DNA of 64,000 bases from an uncultured Bacteroides sp. (GCA_949300425.1 CASGED010000087.1:16950-80949), one strand, 5' to 3'; counted from the stretch's first letter, positions 8,880 through 18,589 are shown. Numbers and translations are program-made. Notes: a model not told the origin generated them from the sequence alone.

Positions 8880-10133
8880 TTATTCTTCCGCTCCGTACAC
8901 ATTCAAGTCTGCCAGCATGGCTTGCGAACCTGTTCCTTTGTGCTCGGTTCCGAAGTATACCTTGATGTAACGGGCTTTGGGTGTCGTAGACAATCCACAG
9001 GTTTGAGGCGTGTCTATGTTGGGATCGAACGGGAACGAACCATGGTCTGTCCAAGCCCAGTTGTCCGGATTGCTCGGATCGCTTGCTCCAGCTTCTGTAC
9101 ATGTGTAGATGTGTTGTCCGGTCTGTCCGCGGGCATCTCCCTGTCGGCGGGTAAATTCTACGCTGGCTATGGTCACTTCGCGTCCCATGTCCAGGATGAA
9201 CCAATGCGGGTAATTCGTAGCCACCTTCCACGAAGCGTGCCAATAGGTGTTCAAGCTGCTGTCAATCATGGACACTACACGTCCGTTCTTCAGCCCGTCT
9301 TTGTCGCCTTCGCCTTGGGCTTCTTGCGAACTGTAGCCTATTGTGCCGTCATTTGAATTCTCTACATAGCCGGGGAACGACCACAAGGTGCGGTCAATCT
9401 TCACGGCAGGCAGCGGAGTTACGTTTTGCTGGATAGGAGCCGATGCGTTCTCATATTCGTCCTGGGCGGTCAGCGAGATGACGCATTCGCCTTCCAGGAA
9501 TTCATTGTTCGCGTCCACCAGCATCACTAATTGCGAACCTTCCGAATTGGCGGGAACGTTGAAACGCGCGCTTCCGGACTTACCTTCATCGCTGGCTTGG
9601 TAATACTCCAAGGCAATGACTACTTCCGTGGCAAAGTCATTTTTATAGTTCACCAAGGCACCGCCTAACACCGGTTCCACGGTAATGGTGTTCACCACTT
9701 CCAGGAATGCGGGGGTGTCCGGAGTACCTGTGACTTCCACGGCTCCCGCATTGTTTCCTTTCACAGAGCAGGCATACAGCAGGAATGTCTGTGTATCCGT
9801 GTTGGCAAAACCTTTTACGGTAGCGGTCGGTTCTTTGTCTTTGGCTACCATCATGTACTGCTCTTCCCCTTTGGAATTCGTATATACGATTTTCGTATAC
9901 ATGAAACTGGGACTTGTAGGATTCGTCCAACTCAAAGTTACTTCACCCGGACCGGAAACGGCTTTGACATCGGTCACCTGTTCAGGAGCCGTGTCATCCA
10001 CTTCAATTCGTCCTTCCGCATCGTCGCATGAAGTTCCCAACATGCAGGCGCAAGCAACTGCCATCGCCCAAACTGTCTTTTTCAGCGATGACCATCTCAA
10101 GAAGTCTTTTTTCTTTAGAAAATCATTCTCCAT
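8880..10133 (-). CDS. DUF4959-type surface lipoprotein with C-terminal F5/8 type C (discoidin-like) domain
   Basis: About 417 residues from the ATG at 10133; the frame stays open another 20 codons upstream, but those lack features of a signal peptide. A lipobox Cys follows ACACMLGTSCDD. The N-terminal part has fibronectin-like strands (PEQVTDVKAVSGPGEVTLSWTN) as in DUF4959/DUF5126 proteins. The last ~150 residues have the discoidin/F5/8C pattern: DSSLNTYWHASWK, HWFILDMGREVTIASVEF and ARYIKVYFG. Such proteins are surface glycan-binding components of polysaccharide loci. Here it precedes susC rather than following susD. An AT-rich gap of 78 bp separates it from the sigma factor and may hold the target promoter of that factor. 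Confidence 0.82.
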   Translation of the reverse strand: MENDFLKKKDFLRWSSLKKTVWAMAVACACMLGTSCDDAEGRIEVDDTAPEQVTDVKAVSGPGEVTLSWTNPTSPSFMYTKIVYTNSKGEEQYMMVAKDKEPTATVKGFANTDTQTFLLYACSVKGNNAGAVEVTGTPDTPAFLEVVNTITVEPVLGGALVNYKNDFATEVVIALEYYQASDEGKSGSARFNVPANSEGSQLVMLVDANNEFLEGECVISLTAQDEYENASAPIQQNVTPLPAVKIDRTLWSFPGYVENSNDGTIGYSSQEAQGEGDKDGLKNGRVVSMIDSSLNTYWHASWKVATNYPHWFILDMGREVTIASVEFTRRQGDARGQTGQHIYTCTEAGASDPSNPDNWAWTDHGSFPFDPNIDTPQTCGLSTTPKARYIKVYFGTEHKGTGSQAMLADLNVYGAEE

Positions 10134-10211
10134 AATGTTAAACTTTAAAATTAATAAATTACTTATATATCGATAATACCTATTAGTTTCCACACCATTT
10201 ATAATTATATA

Positions 10212-10727
10212 TTATATGCATTGCCGCATGTACTCACGCACTTCCTTGCGTCCTCTGAACAAATGGTTCTCCACAGTTCGTAGTGAAAGATTCAGCGTAG
10301 CAGCTATCTCGGCGGTCGAACGGTCTTCATAACGACTCATACAATAGACTTTACGTCGTTGTTCAGGCAAAGCGATGACCTTCATCCATTCGTGTGCCTG
10401 AAGGTCACGAGTGATAACATGAGTTTCTGTATCACTAGTCGTGGCCTCCTGCATATCATATATATAAGAGGTAATCTCCTGGCGTTTGTAGTAACGGCGC
10501 AAGTAATCTATTATCAGATTCCGGGCAATGGTAAAAATGAAGTCTTTGGCCGTCTTTTCCCGAAGCATCTGTCCGCATTCCATCAGGCGCAGAAAAACAT
10601 CTTGCGCCAGGTCATCGGCATCATCCGCCTCATTGATGCGGCTGCGGATGTAGCGGCGGACCTGTTCGTGATAGGTTTTATAAGAGGAGGCTATCAAGTG
10701 GTAAGTTGTCTGACTGATGTCTTCCAT
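10212..10727 (-). CDS. ECF-type RNA polymerase sigma factor (sigma-70 family)
   Basis: A 171-residue sigma factor. Region 2 is seen in VRRYIRSRINEADDADDLAQ and DFIFTIARNLIIDYLRRYY (about 24-85). Region 4 is seen in LPEQRRKVYCMSRYEDRS followed by the helix-turn-helix STAEIAATLNLSLRTVENHL (about 125-165). It presumably drives the downstream lipoprotein-susCD operon. The usual FecR anti-sigma gene is absent on both sides, and the SusC lacks an STN domain, so how it is held inactive is not explained. A TACCTTTG box lies 62 bp upstream of its start, pointing to housekeeping transcription. Confidence 0.9.
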   Translation of the reverse strand: MEDISQTTYHLIASSYKTYHEQVRRYIRSRINEADDADDLAQDVFLRLMECGQMLREKTAKDFIFTIARNLIIDYLRRYYKRQEITSYIYDMQEATTSDTETHVITRDLQAHEWMKVIALPEQRRKVYCMSRYEDRSTAEIAATLNLSLRTVENHLFRGRKEVREYMRQCI

Positions 10728-11085
10728 GGTTCTCCTTTGTACTAAAATTACACGTTTATGAATTCAATTGCTATTTGTTTCTCACACCACAAAGGTAGAA
10801 ACGTATTTTAAAATAGCGTGTACAAATTCCCATGGACTTATCTCAACTCATTAGGGCAGACTTAATAATCCATAAATTACTAATTATTAGATGATTACAA
10901 AACAATTTGAAAGGTTTCAAATAATAATTTGAGACTTCAATGACAGCACTTCACGCCTTTTGAGAGTCCTAAATTATTAGATGAGACGAAGGAAGGGAAT
11001 TATCATTTCACTTTCTACACTTACTACGTGGGAACACTTGCATCCAATCTTTTGTTTAATTGGAATAAATCGTTATCCTTGCCAG
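10728..11085. other. Gap between sigma factor and ATPase gene
   Basis: This 358 bp stretch has no convincing gene. It holds the sigma factor promoter near 10790-10797 and the 3' flank of the ATPase gene. Two copies of ATTATTAGATGA occur near 10881 and 10973. No clear terminator hairpin was found for the ATPase gene. Confidence 0.5.
10790..10797 (-). promoter_or_regulatory. -7 promoter box TACCTTTG for the ECF sigma gene
   Basis: Reading on the minus strand gives TACCTTTG, an exact fit to the Bacteroidota consensus TAnnTTTG, 62 bp before the sigma start codon. A TTTG lies further upstream (10826-10823), but the spacing of about 25 bp is longer than ideal. Confidence 0.55.
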
Positions 11086-12630
11086 TTATTCCACCAGCCA
11101 CTTCTCAATGTTCCGAGTCGTGGCACTGAAGTTTACTCCTATCTTATATACCTTCCTTCTGTCAGTGCGGAACGGCATTGTGTATTGCTTTTCCTCAATC
11201 TGTCGAAGTGCTTCCTCGGCCGTTCCTTCCAGCTTGAACTCCATAACGTAGACAAATCTGTCCGTCTGTAGCACCAGATCAATGCGTCCTTGTGCGGTGT
11301 GGTATTCCGCCTTCACATAGAATCCGATAAGCTTGAATACGATGAAGAGCACGTTCTGATAGTGCAATTCCCGTTCCCGCACCAGTTCGTAGGGCGTATC
11401 CGCAAAGAATGATTGCAGCCGTTTGAAGAATGCGTTGATGTCTCCTCTTCGTATTTCCTGCACAAACTGTTTAATGGCGGACTGCGATTCGATAGTATCT
11501 ACGTTGGCATACCACGGCAGCAGGAAATTCATGAACCCTTCCTCCACTTCTTTGTTCGGGAATCCTAATGTATAGAGTTTGAACGTTTTGTCATAGCTCT
11601 TTAGGGTGAGATAGCCGCTTTGGTAAATGACCGGAATCGGCTGGTCATCTCCCAATACATTGTTCAGCACATCTGCCGATGTCTCAACCTGCGTCAATTT
11701 TTCCAGTTCATAATGACTCTGTTTCAGCAGCTCCACGAGATAGGTGGGTGTTCCAGTTTCAAACCAGTAGCTTTCAAAGTCCAGATTTTTAAATGTGTTC
11801 AGCAAACTGAAGGGATTATAAATTCCCTCCGTGTCAGGTACGAAGTGATATCCGTCATAACGTTCTTTCAGTGTGTTACATACTTTCTCATAAGTCATCT
11901 CCTGCGCCTCTCCTAATTCATGCAACTCATTTTCAAAATTGTCATGAATTTCTTGCTCCGTGATACCGCATAACGCGACATAACGTTTATTCATTGAGAT
12001 GTCTTCCAAGTTGTTCAAATCACTGAACACACTTACTTTCCCGAACTTTGTCACACCCGTCAGCATGGCGAATCGGATACAGCGGTCCATCGTTTTCAGC
12101 ACTCCGTAGAAAGCCTTCAAGGTATTCCGATAATCCTCCATCAGACTCTTGTTCCCGATTGTTTGCAGGAGTGGCTTGTCATATTCATCCACTAAAATGA
12201 CAACTGGCAGTCCCGTAGTGTCATAAGCTCTCCGGATCAGATGAGCGAAACGTTCTTCCGGTGCACGGTCTTTCTTTTCGTCACCGTATACCGTTTCCCA
12301 GTTTTCCAGATGCTGGTTTAGGATGGCTATCAGCGAGGCCTCATTCTCGTATTTCCGTGCGTTCAAGTCCAGGTGAAACACCGGATACGCCTTCCATTCC
12401 TTCTCCAGCTTCTCCATGGCCAGTCCCTTGAACAGCTCTTTCTTGCCGGAAAAATACGCTTCCAGCGTGGATATGAGCAGACTTTTCCCGAAACGCCGCG
12501 GTCGGCTTAGGAAGTAGTAAACCCCTTCCTTTACAAGCCGGTACACTAAGTCGGTTTTATCTATATAGAGGAAACCGCCTCGCCGAAGTTTCTCAAAATC
12601 TTGAACGCCTATCGGATACAGCATAATCAC
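11086..12630 (-). CDS. AAA-ATPase-like protein with C-terminal PD-(D/E)XK nuclease-like domain (PDDEXK_9 type)
   Basis: A 514-residue protein of the large Bacteroidales family annotated as ATP-binding protein (AAA-ATPase-like plus PDDEXK_9). The N-terminal signature is YPIGVQDFEKLRRGGFLYIDKT. Walker A is FLSRPRRFGKSLLISTL at about 40-56 and Walker B is PVVILVDEYDKPLL near 147-160. The C-terminal nuclease-like core reads GRIDLVLQTDRFVYVMEFKLEG near 455-477, with D and E-x-K in place. No role is firmly established; proposals include mobile or defence functions. It sits between the sigma factor and the AraC regulator of a polysaccharide locus and has its own TAACTTTG promoter. A fragment of the same family lies at 3203-3337 and another full member at 51892-53628. 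Confidence 0.85.
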   Translation of the reverse strand: MIMLYPIGVQDFEKLRRGGFLYIDKTDLVYRLVKEGVYYFLSRPRRFGKSLLISTLEAYFSGKKELFKGLAMEKLEKEWKAYPVFHLDLNARKYENEASLIAILNQHLENWETVYGDEKKDRAPEERFAHLIRRAYDTTGLPVVILVDEYDKPLLQTIGNKSLMEDYRNTLKAFYGVLKTMDRCIRFAMLTGVTKFGKVSVFSDLNNLEDISMNKRYVALCGITEQEIHDNFENELHELGEAQEMTYEKVCNTLKERYDGYHFVPDTEGIYNPFSLLNTFKNLDFESYWFETGTPTYLVELLKQSHYELEKLTQVETSADVLNNVLGDDQPIPVIYQSGYLTLKSYDKTFKLYTLGFPNKEVEEGFMNFLLPWYANVDTIESQSAIKQFVQEIRRGDINAFFKRLQSFFADTPYELVRERELHYQNVLFIVFKLIGFYVKAEYHTAQGRIDLVLQTDRFVYVMEFKLEGTAEEALRQIEEKQYTMPFRTDRRKVYKIGVNFSATTRNIEKWLVE

Positions 12631-12650
12631 ATCATTTTAGTTTTCAAAGA

Positions 12651-12658
12651 CAAAGTTA
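12651..12658 (-). promoter_or_regulatory. -7 promoter box TAACTTTG for the ATPase/nuclease-like gene
   Basis: The minus strand reads TAACTTTG 21 bp before the ATPase start at 12630. It fits TAnnTTTG and suggests that the gene is transcribed separately from the AraC regulator, giving a very short leader. Confidence 0.5.
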
Positions 12659-12711
12659 AGGATTTTGCAGTAAAAATCAATATCTTCTTTCGCGAATGAT
12701 CAATTCTCATT

Positions 12712-15525
12712 TCACTTTCCAAGACTATGAATATACTCACTGGGCGTAATGCCGGTAGCCTTTTTGAAAGAGCGGAAAAAAGAGGCGCGCGAACTGAAAC
12801 CGCATAATTCCGATAAAGCACTGAGCGTATAACGGGCGTACTTGTCCATCTGTGCCAAACGTTTGAACTCCGCTATACGATAATCGTTCACATAGTCGTA
12901 GTAATTACGCTCCAAATGCTGATTGAACACATAGGACAACGCATGAGGACTGGTTCCGATGGCTACAGCCAAGTCCGCAATCTTCAAGTTCGGATTCTTA
13001 TAAGGTTTGTCCTTATCCATCAGGCGTTCCAACCGCTCAAGCAAGCGTTTACATTCTTCGGGAGAAACTTTATTGGTCTTGTATTTGGATTCGGAAAGGC
13101 TCGGTTCCGGTTCTTCCTCAGTAACGTGTTCGGTGATGGAAGCATGGGCAAGTAGAGCAGGCTCTACGACTTCTGGAATGGTTTTCGCACCGGCATGTCT
13201 ACGTTTCCGGTAATAATAATAACATCCAGACGAGAGCAACGCCAGCAGACACACGCACCAAGCCATAGCTGGAGAGAAGCGGGAAGCGATATCTATTGCC
13301 AAGAGAGTTTCCGAAGCGGGCTGTCCCATACGTCTTACCCGAAAAACATACGTCCCCGAAGGCAGATTGAAGTAAGTAATCGTGGACTTGCCCGTGAGCA
13401 AGCGCCATGATTCATCGTACCCGTCCAACTTATATTCGTAAGTCATGACATCCGGTGAAGTATAAGAAAAATCGGACATGCGAAAAGTGACGTTCTTCTC
13501 CGATGCCTTCAACTGAATTTGTGCCATGGCTTTCGTCGTTTGGCATGAATGAATTTCCGGATGCTCGCCACCATTGACCAATACATCCGTTATCCGAACG
13601 GGATAGGAGTCTACAGATTGCTGCTCACCAAACCGCCGCATGTCAAGAAACAATAATCCCTCGGTATTACCAAACCATAAGTTTCCTTCCGCATCGCACA
13701 CCGGCGGACAAAGCGTGAACGTAGGACTGGGAATACCATCCGCAAAGTCGTAGAATTCAAAATTCTCCTGTTTATCGTAATGAAACAAACCATTGTTAGT
13801 GCCTATCCATAGTTTCGTGTCAGCATCCTCTATGATAAAAAGGCCGTCACGCCCTTCCAATGGTGTACCTGGCTGAATGCGATGAAAATGGTGCATAGAC
13901 AAATCGGAGAAGAACAACGCACCTTTGTCCGGAAAAAAATAAAGCCGATGAGCGGAATCCTCATAGATAACACGAATTTTCTCCCCATGAATAAAACCTT
14001 CCGGAAAAACATCTGTACGCAACTGGCGTGAAGAAGGATCCCACAGACAAAGACCGTTCTCCGTACAAATCCATCCTTTCCCCGTAGAATCGAAAAACAC
14101 CTCGTAGACATTACCTGAAGGCAGTTTGGAATCAGCCGAAGTATAACGTGCCAGCAACTTCCCATCGTGATAACGGAACAAGCCCATTGAAGTACCTATC
14201 CATAAGGTATGTTCCGCATCTTCCGCCATACAGAAAATGTGCCCTGTCCGGAATGGTTCCGCTGGAGAGAAGTCCGTCATACGCAAGGTCACGGGGTCTA
14301 TTACATACATGCCGCCTCCATACGTCCCTATCAGGTAATTGCCTTCGAAACGATAGATGCAGAACACCATGTCGGAGCGCATCTGAGGCATGTCAAATTT
14401 CTTAAAAGTCCCCTTAGCTTCATTAATATAAAACAAGCCACTCCGCGCACCTATCAGTTTCTCATCGCCATAAATGAAGAATGCACGTATAGGCATATCT
14501 TTCGAGTTGAAATAGGGAGGATACGCATAGACGCTGAAAGTGTCACCTTGAAACAAGGTATAATCCAAGCCCGCCTGATAGAAACCGACCCATACGATAC
14601 CCTCACGGTCCACCATCAACGAATAGACAGAATTGGAGCGAAGACTTTCGTTGTTTCCCGCCTCATGCTTCATGGAGTATAGGATGGTGTCATCCGTCGT
14701 ATCTATGACATGTACCCCGTTACCGTCCGTCCCCACATACAACGTATGCTTGCCATCGCTTCTCAACACTTTTATGACGTTGCATCCTACGTCAACATAG
14801 GACGTAAAGCGCTTTGTCACAATATCGAAGCAAACGATTCCACGGTCCATTGTTCCCAAATAGAGTTTATCCCCTATTCGTACAGTACAGGTAAACTGAC
14901 AGGCATGCTCCCCTTCCATCTCGTTATGCCATCGTTGCAGGGAATCGTCTTTCAGATTCATGACACATAGTCCGTCGGAGGTAGCCATCCAGAGGCGCTC
15001 TGTTTCCTCCAAGGCCATGCATACTACGGCATTGGAAGGTGAAATACTGTTGGTTCCCAATTGAATATGCCGGAATTTACCCGCCCGGTAAATATACAGT
15101 CCATGGTCGGTGCCTATATAAAGCGTCTCCCGCCCATCGTACAACAAGGAACGCACCGGACAATTTATCACATCGGGCACCACTCGTTCAAGCACATCTT
15201 CCTGCCGGTTGAGCCTCCAAAGTCCCGTGCCGGTGCCTACCCACAATTGTCCTCCAGCCGTACCGGCAATGGTCTCCACATACTTCAGCCGCTCATCACT
15301 GCCTGTTATGGGGTAATGCTTCAGGTAAACGCCATCGAACCGTTCCACCGAACCGGATGTTCCTATCCACACAAAGCCTAAGGAATCCTTATAGAAAGCG
15401 CTCACCGTCAAGTTGGTCAATCCGTCCGAGGCCGTCAGGCTTCGCAAGACACGTGTCTTCGCCTGCAAACAGAGAGCCGCGAGCATTATTAGAAGGAAGG
15501 AAATATATCTTGGTTTGTTTTTCAT
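12712..15525 (-). CDS. Membrane-anchored sensor with two-component-regulator propellers fused directly to an AraC DNA-binding domain
   Basis: 937 residues from the ATG at 15525, chosen because the following MKNKPRYISFLLIMLAALCL is a signal sequence; an earlier in-frame Met is 7 codons upstream. Residues about 25-650 are periplasmic Reg_prop propeller blades (repeated WIGTSGS, WVGTGTGLWRL, LWIGTNNGLF). A Y_Y_Y domain follows (about 670-740, YEYKLDGYDESWRLL). One membrane segment is near 750-770 (AWCVCLLALLSSGCYYYYRK). The C-terminal ~95 residues are an AraC helix-turn-helix pair ending GITPSEYIHSLGK. The histidine kinase and receiver domains of hybrid two-component regulators are missing, so signal must cross the membrane to the DNA-binding domain directly. 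It probably controls this locus, including the adjacent lyase. Confidence 0.88.
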   Translation of the reverse strand: MKNKPRYISFLLIMLAALCLQAKTRVLRSLTASDGLTNLTVSAFYKDSLGFVWIGTSGSVERFDGVYLKHYPITGSDERLKYVETIAGTAGGQLWVGTGTGLWRLNRQEDVLERVVPDVINCPVRSLLYDGRETLYIGTDHGLYIYRAGKFRHIQLGTNSISPSNAVVCMALEETERLWMATSDGLCVMNLKDDSLQRWHNEMEGEHACQFTCTVRIGDKLYLGTMDRGIVCFDIVTKRFTSYVDVGCNVIKVLRSDGKHTLYVGTDGNGVHVIDTTDDTILYSMKHEAGNNESLRSNSVYSLMVDREGIVWVGFYQAGLDYTLFQGDTFSVYAYPPYFNSKDMPIRAFFIYGDEKLIGARSGLFYINEAKGTFKKFDMPQMRSDMVFCIYRFEGNYLIGTYGGGMYVIDPVTLRMTDFSPAEPFRTGHIFCMAEDAEHTLWIGTSMGLFRYHDGKLLARYTSADSKLPSGNVYEVFFDSTGKGWICTENGLCLWDPSSRQLRTDVFPEGFIHGEKIRVIYEDSAHRLYFFPDKGALFFSDLSMHHFHRIQPGTPLEGRDGLFIIEDADTKLWIGTNNGLFHYDKQENFEFYDFADGIPSPTFTLCPPVCDAEGNLWFGNTEGLLFLDMRRFGEQQSVDSYPVRITDVLVNGGEHPEIHSCQTTKAMAQIQLKASEKNVTFRMSDFSYTSPDVMTYEYKLDGYDESWRLLTGKSTITYFNLPSGTYVFRVRRMGQPASETLLAIDIASRFSPAMAWCVCLLALLSSGCYYYYRKRRHAGAKTIPEVVEPALLAHASITEHVTEEEPEPSLSESKYKTNKVSPEECKRLLERLERLMDKDKPYKNPNLKIADLAVAIGTSPHALSYVFNQHLERNYYDYVNDYRIAEFKRLAQMDKYARYTLSALSELCGFSSRASFFRSFKKATGITPSEYIHSLGK

Positions 15526-15543
15526 ATTTACGTATTTGATGCG

Positions 15544-15551
15544 CAAATATA
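15544..15551 (-). promoter_or_regulatory. -7 promoter box TATATTTG for the AraC-type regulator
   Basis: The minus strand reads TATATTTG 19 bp upstream of the regulator start at 15525, matching TAnnTTTG. The lyase gene ends only 40 bp further upstream. Confidence 0.5.
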
Positions 15552-15590
15552 ACGAAAAATCAATATTTCCCCAATAATTCCAAGGATTTT

Positions 15591-18326
15591 CTACAGCTTC
15601 CCCTCTCCTGCCATTAACTCATAAATCCGCCCGTTCAGTGTAAGCGTACAGGTTCCTGAGGCTTCATAATACCAACCGTCCGTCCGGCGTTCCAACAGGA
15701 TGGAGACCGGGGTCTCGGCCTGTAAGCCCACTTCCGATGTCTGCATCAGTGTGCCATGCCCCATGAAGAACAATGTACTGCCTTGCCGCCCTTTCCGCCA
15801 AAGAATGTAGGTGGCTTTGCTTTGCAAATCTTCCACCTTGCACAAATGCGTCGGTTGGTCGGAAGACAGAATAAGGTCACGGCTTCCATCCTTTAACTCC
15901 ACTTGGATACCAACATGGCTTCCGAGTTGGTCGGCCGATACTTCCGGGAAGCAGACGGTGCGAATCTGTTCCGGCTCGCTAACGGATGAAGGCTCGTAGA
16001 CAGCCACAAAAGGATGATTCCAAGCTTCGCCTTCCTGCCGGGCCACGAAAGTTAACGTAGGTTGCTCCTTAATGACGTATGGCATATCCGGTGTACGGCT
16101 CAGACCTTCAGTCATAGGGCTGAGTGCCGTGAAGACTTTTCGCCGTTCTTCTCCTTTCATCCAAAGATTCATGGAAATGTCATCGCCATCGGGCATATCG
16201 ATAATAAATGCGGCCTTTACATCACGTTGCGTACATGCCGATTTCTTATTATATATATAGGAATAGGCATAAAGGTGGGCACCGGCAAAAGCCAGCTCTT
16301 CAGTAGGCTGCAAGTTTAAATCCTCGCCATCCGAGGTGGTGAGACGCATTGTCTGCCCTAAGTTGTGATAGAAATAGTCATGCATCTTGTCGCCTCCTTC
16401 CGCCTTCCGGCTGCGGAATATATCCACGTAATAGCCACTCTTTTCATCAATGGTGACAATGCTGTTCAGGCGGGTTTGGTCGGCTTGAGTTTCCGGCTCG
16501 CGGAAATAAACCTCACTAAACGTAACCACGGGAAATGTACGCCCCGTGACATTTTGAGCCGGGAAAGCAGAAAGCAAACGAAAGGCATGATTGCTTTTCA
16601 TGATGGGATAAGAGGAGATACCATCCACACACACGGTATTATGTGACGGAAATTGGGAGTAATATTCCGCATAATCCAAGCCGCTATAGGAAAATTGTCC
16701 GATGCCTGCATCCGGTCCCAAGACATAGCCTTTGCCATAAAGTTCCATGGAGATGCCATTGGCGTGCATGTGATTGCCCATGCTTCCGTTGAGGGACACC
16801 ATAAGGCTATGCCTCGGGTTCATGCCATTACGCTGCACCAACCACGACACATTCGGAGCGTAAAAGAAAGGAGATACATAATCCTCTATACGACAGGGCT
16901 TTACTTCGGATTTCAACTCAAGCGGTTTTTCATCGAAAAAAGAGCTGACAGATACCGGTACTTGCTTTTCACCTTTTGTTTTTCCCGTTTCAGGTTCCAG
17001 ACATCTCAGCAAAGCCGTAAAATAATCTTCCTGTTCTAACTTCCCGTTGGCTTGCGCATTCTGTATCATACGCTTTATGGGAGTGGTATTCAGGTAAGAA
17101 GGATGTGTATCGCCAAAGCCACACATCATCCGGTTCGGGAAAAGATATTGGGGCATCGCGCCCACGGCACGAGGAATGACGGGTAAAGCCTGTGTCAGGT
17201 CAAAATGCAGGTTCCGGTCGAAAAGTGTGGTAAAACCTGTATAATCATTCAGTACCACTGAACTATAGCCAGGGCATTCGGCCCAGATACCTGTATTGGA
17301 ATCATAACCATATTCAGCCAGTTTCTTCAAGCTCCATTGGCGGATGCTGGAACGGTTCAGTACATAGTCTATGTAGTATTCACGTCCCTTGCCATCGGCA
17401 TAATTTTCATTATCTTCCAACACCATGCCAATATTCATAATGTAGCGCGCTTGCATCAGGTTCCAGTTGTTGTGAGGCACTCCATTGGCAATGATGTTCT
17501 CCGCCCATTTCTTGAAAGCCGAGGCATAGATATCCATTTTGCCTGCATAGTTGGCTTGCAGATAATCGTACAGGAAATCATACAGAGGAACGATGTCATA
17601 GAGGATGTCTTCATGAATCACTTCAAACGAGCTCATGCCCACTAAGGTCTGTTGATGTCCGTGGTTGAGGTCCACAGGTACATTACGATAATAAATACCT
17701 GTCATGTATGTATCGAATACTCCGGCAGCCAGGCGAGCATAGCGTTCGTCCTTCGTTACCCAATAAAGGAAAGCCGCGTCGCGGGCAATACCCATGATTT
17801 CACGATTCAGGCTTTCAATGTTGCGCCCGGTCTTCGACGGATGTACTTTCTCTAAAGGTCTGCCGGGCAACGTATTGTTATGAAAGGTTACATTACCGGC
17901 CTCATCATCATCGTAAGGCGCCACATCTTCCAGTTTAGGTCGTCCGTAAGTAGCCACCGTGCCACGTGTTCCTGTATAACGCACCGTTGGAGCCGGTGCC
18001 GGCGAACCTCCGGCATGGTCGAACACTTCTCCACGAACATATACATCCGTGGCATGCGACTTCCAATACATAGCCAAGCGCGAATACAACCAATCGGGTT
18101 GCGTATCCGTACGATTTACATAAATATCTACCCGTTGCTTCAATTTAGCGAACACATTCTCCGCCCATGCCTCCTTTTGCATAAGGCTCAACACTTCGTC
18201 CCGCCCCTGCGGATGAGTCAAGTAACGAGGATGTCCCTGGGGCAAATCTGATGAACTTACACTCCATTGTGCCGCCACAGACAGACAAAGCCATAACGAC
18301 ACGACAAATACCGAAATCTTCTTCAT
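15591..18326 (-). CDS. Heparinase II/III-family polysaccharide lyase
   Basis: A 911-residue exported protein with a signal peptide (about 1-19, ending SVAAQ). The first half is a helical toroid (GIARDAAFLYWVTKDERYARLAA, NGVPHNNWNLMQARYIMNIG). The second half is the beta-sandwich of the heparinase II/III group (SMGNHMHANGISMELYGKGYVLGPDAG, FPSHNTVCVDG). The NHMHANG and HNNWN segments hold likely active-site His, Asn and Tyr residues. The length of about 900 and the neighbouring GH43_24-like enzyme would fit a PL27-type rhamnose-glucuronate lyase of arabinogalactan breakdown, but this subfamily call is a guess. It has its own TATCTTTG promoter and is followed closely by the AraC regulator. Confidence 0.8.
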   Translation of the reverse strand: MKKISVFVVSLWLCLSVAAQWSVSSSDLPQGHPRYLTHPQGRDEVLSLMQKEAWAENVFAKLKQRVDIYVNRTDTQPDWLYSRLAMYWKSHATDVYVRGEVFDHAGGSPAPAPTVRYTGTRGTVATYGRPKLEDVAPYDDDEAGNVTFHNNTLPGRPLEKVHPSKTGRNIESLNREIMGIARDAAFLYWVTKDERYARLAAGVFDTYMTGIYYRNVPVDLNHGHQQTLVGMSSFEVIHEDILYDIVPLYDFLYDYLQANYAGKMDIYASAFKKWAENIIANGVPHNNWNLMQARYIMNIGMVLEDNENYADGKGREYYIDYVLNRSSIRQWSLKKLAEYGYDSNTGIWAECPGYSSVVLNDYTGFTTLFDRNLHFDLTQALPVIPRAVGAMPQYLFPNRMMCGFGDTHPSYLNTTPIKRMIQNAQANGKLEQEDYFTALLRCLEPETGKTKGEKQVPVSVSSFFDEKPLELKSEVKPCRIEDYVSPFFYAPNVSWLVQRNGMNPRHSLMVSLNGSMGNHMHANGISMELYGKGYVLGPDAGIGQFSYSGLDYAEYYSQFPSHNTVCVDGISSYPIMKSNHAFRLLSAFPAQNVTGRTFPVVTFSEVYFREPETQADQTRLNSIVTIDEKSGYYVDIFRSRKAEGGDKMHDYFYHNLGQTMRLTTSDGEDLNLQPTEELAFAGAHLYAYSYIYNKKSACTQRDVKAAFIIDMPDGDDISMNLWMKGEERRKVFTALSPMTEGLSRTPDMPYVIKEQPTLTFVARQEGEAWNHPFVAVYEPSSVSEPEQIRTVCFPEVSADQLGSHVGIQVELKDGSRDLILSSDQPTHLCKVEDLQSKATYILWRKGRQGSTLFFMGHGTLMQTSEVGLQAETPVSILLERRTDGWYYEASGTCTLTLNGRIYELMAGEGKL

Positions 18327-18345
18327 AAACCTAAACTTGTTTTTC

Positions 18346-18353
18346 CAAAGATA
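18346..18353 (-). promoter_or_regulatory. -7 promoter box TATCTTTG for the lyase gene
   Basis: The minus strand reads TATCTTTG 20 bp upstream of the lyase start at 18326, an exact TAnnTTTG match. Confidence 0.5.
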
Positions 18354-18589
18354 CGGATAAACCAGACGTTCTACTCAATTATCCCTTGATTATTTTTAAA
18401 ACGAAAGTGTGCCGTAATGTAAGAACCTCTTCCGGCTTCATGCTTATTTCCTCCACAATGTTTCGACAAAAGCGAATGAAAGTTTCGCCGAAGCAAGACT
18501 TTTACGAAGGAAAGCCTCCTTTAGGCAGGTGTCCGCAAAAGAAAAACGAAAGAAATTCCATTTTGCATCGGGCTTTCACAAAAAACGGC

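Noticed and set aside
10169-10191. ECF-type promoter (GGAAAC and ATCGAT on the minus strand) before the discoidin-like lipoprotein
   Set aside because: The spacing between the elements is about 11 bp, too short for a normal ECF promoter, and no second site supports it.
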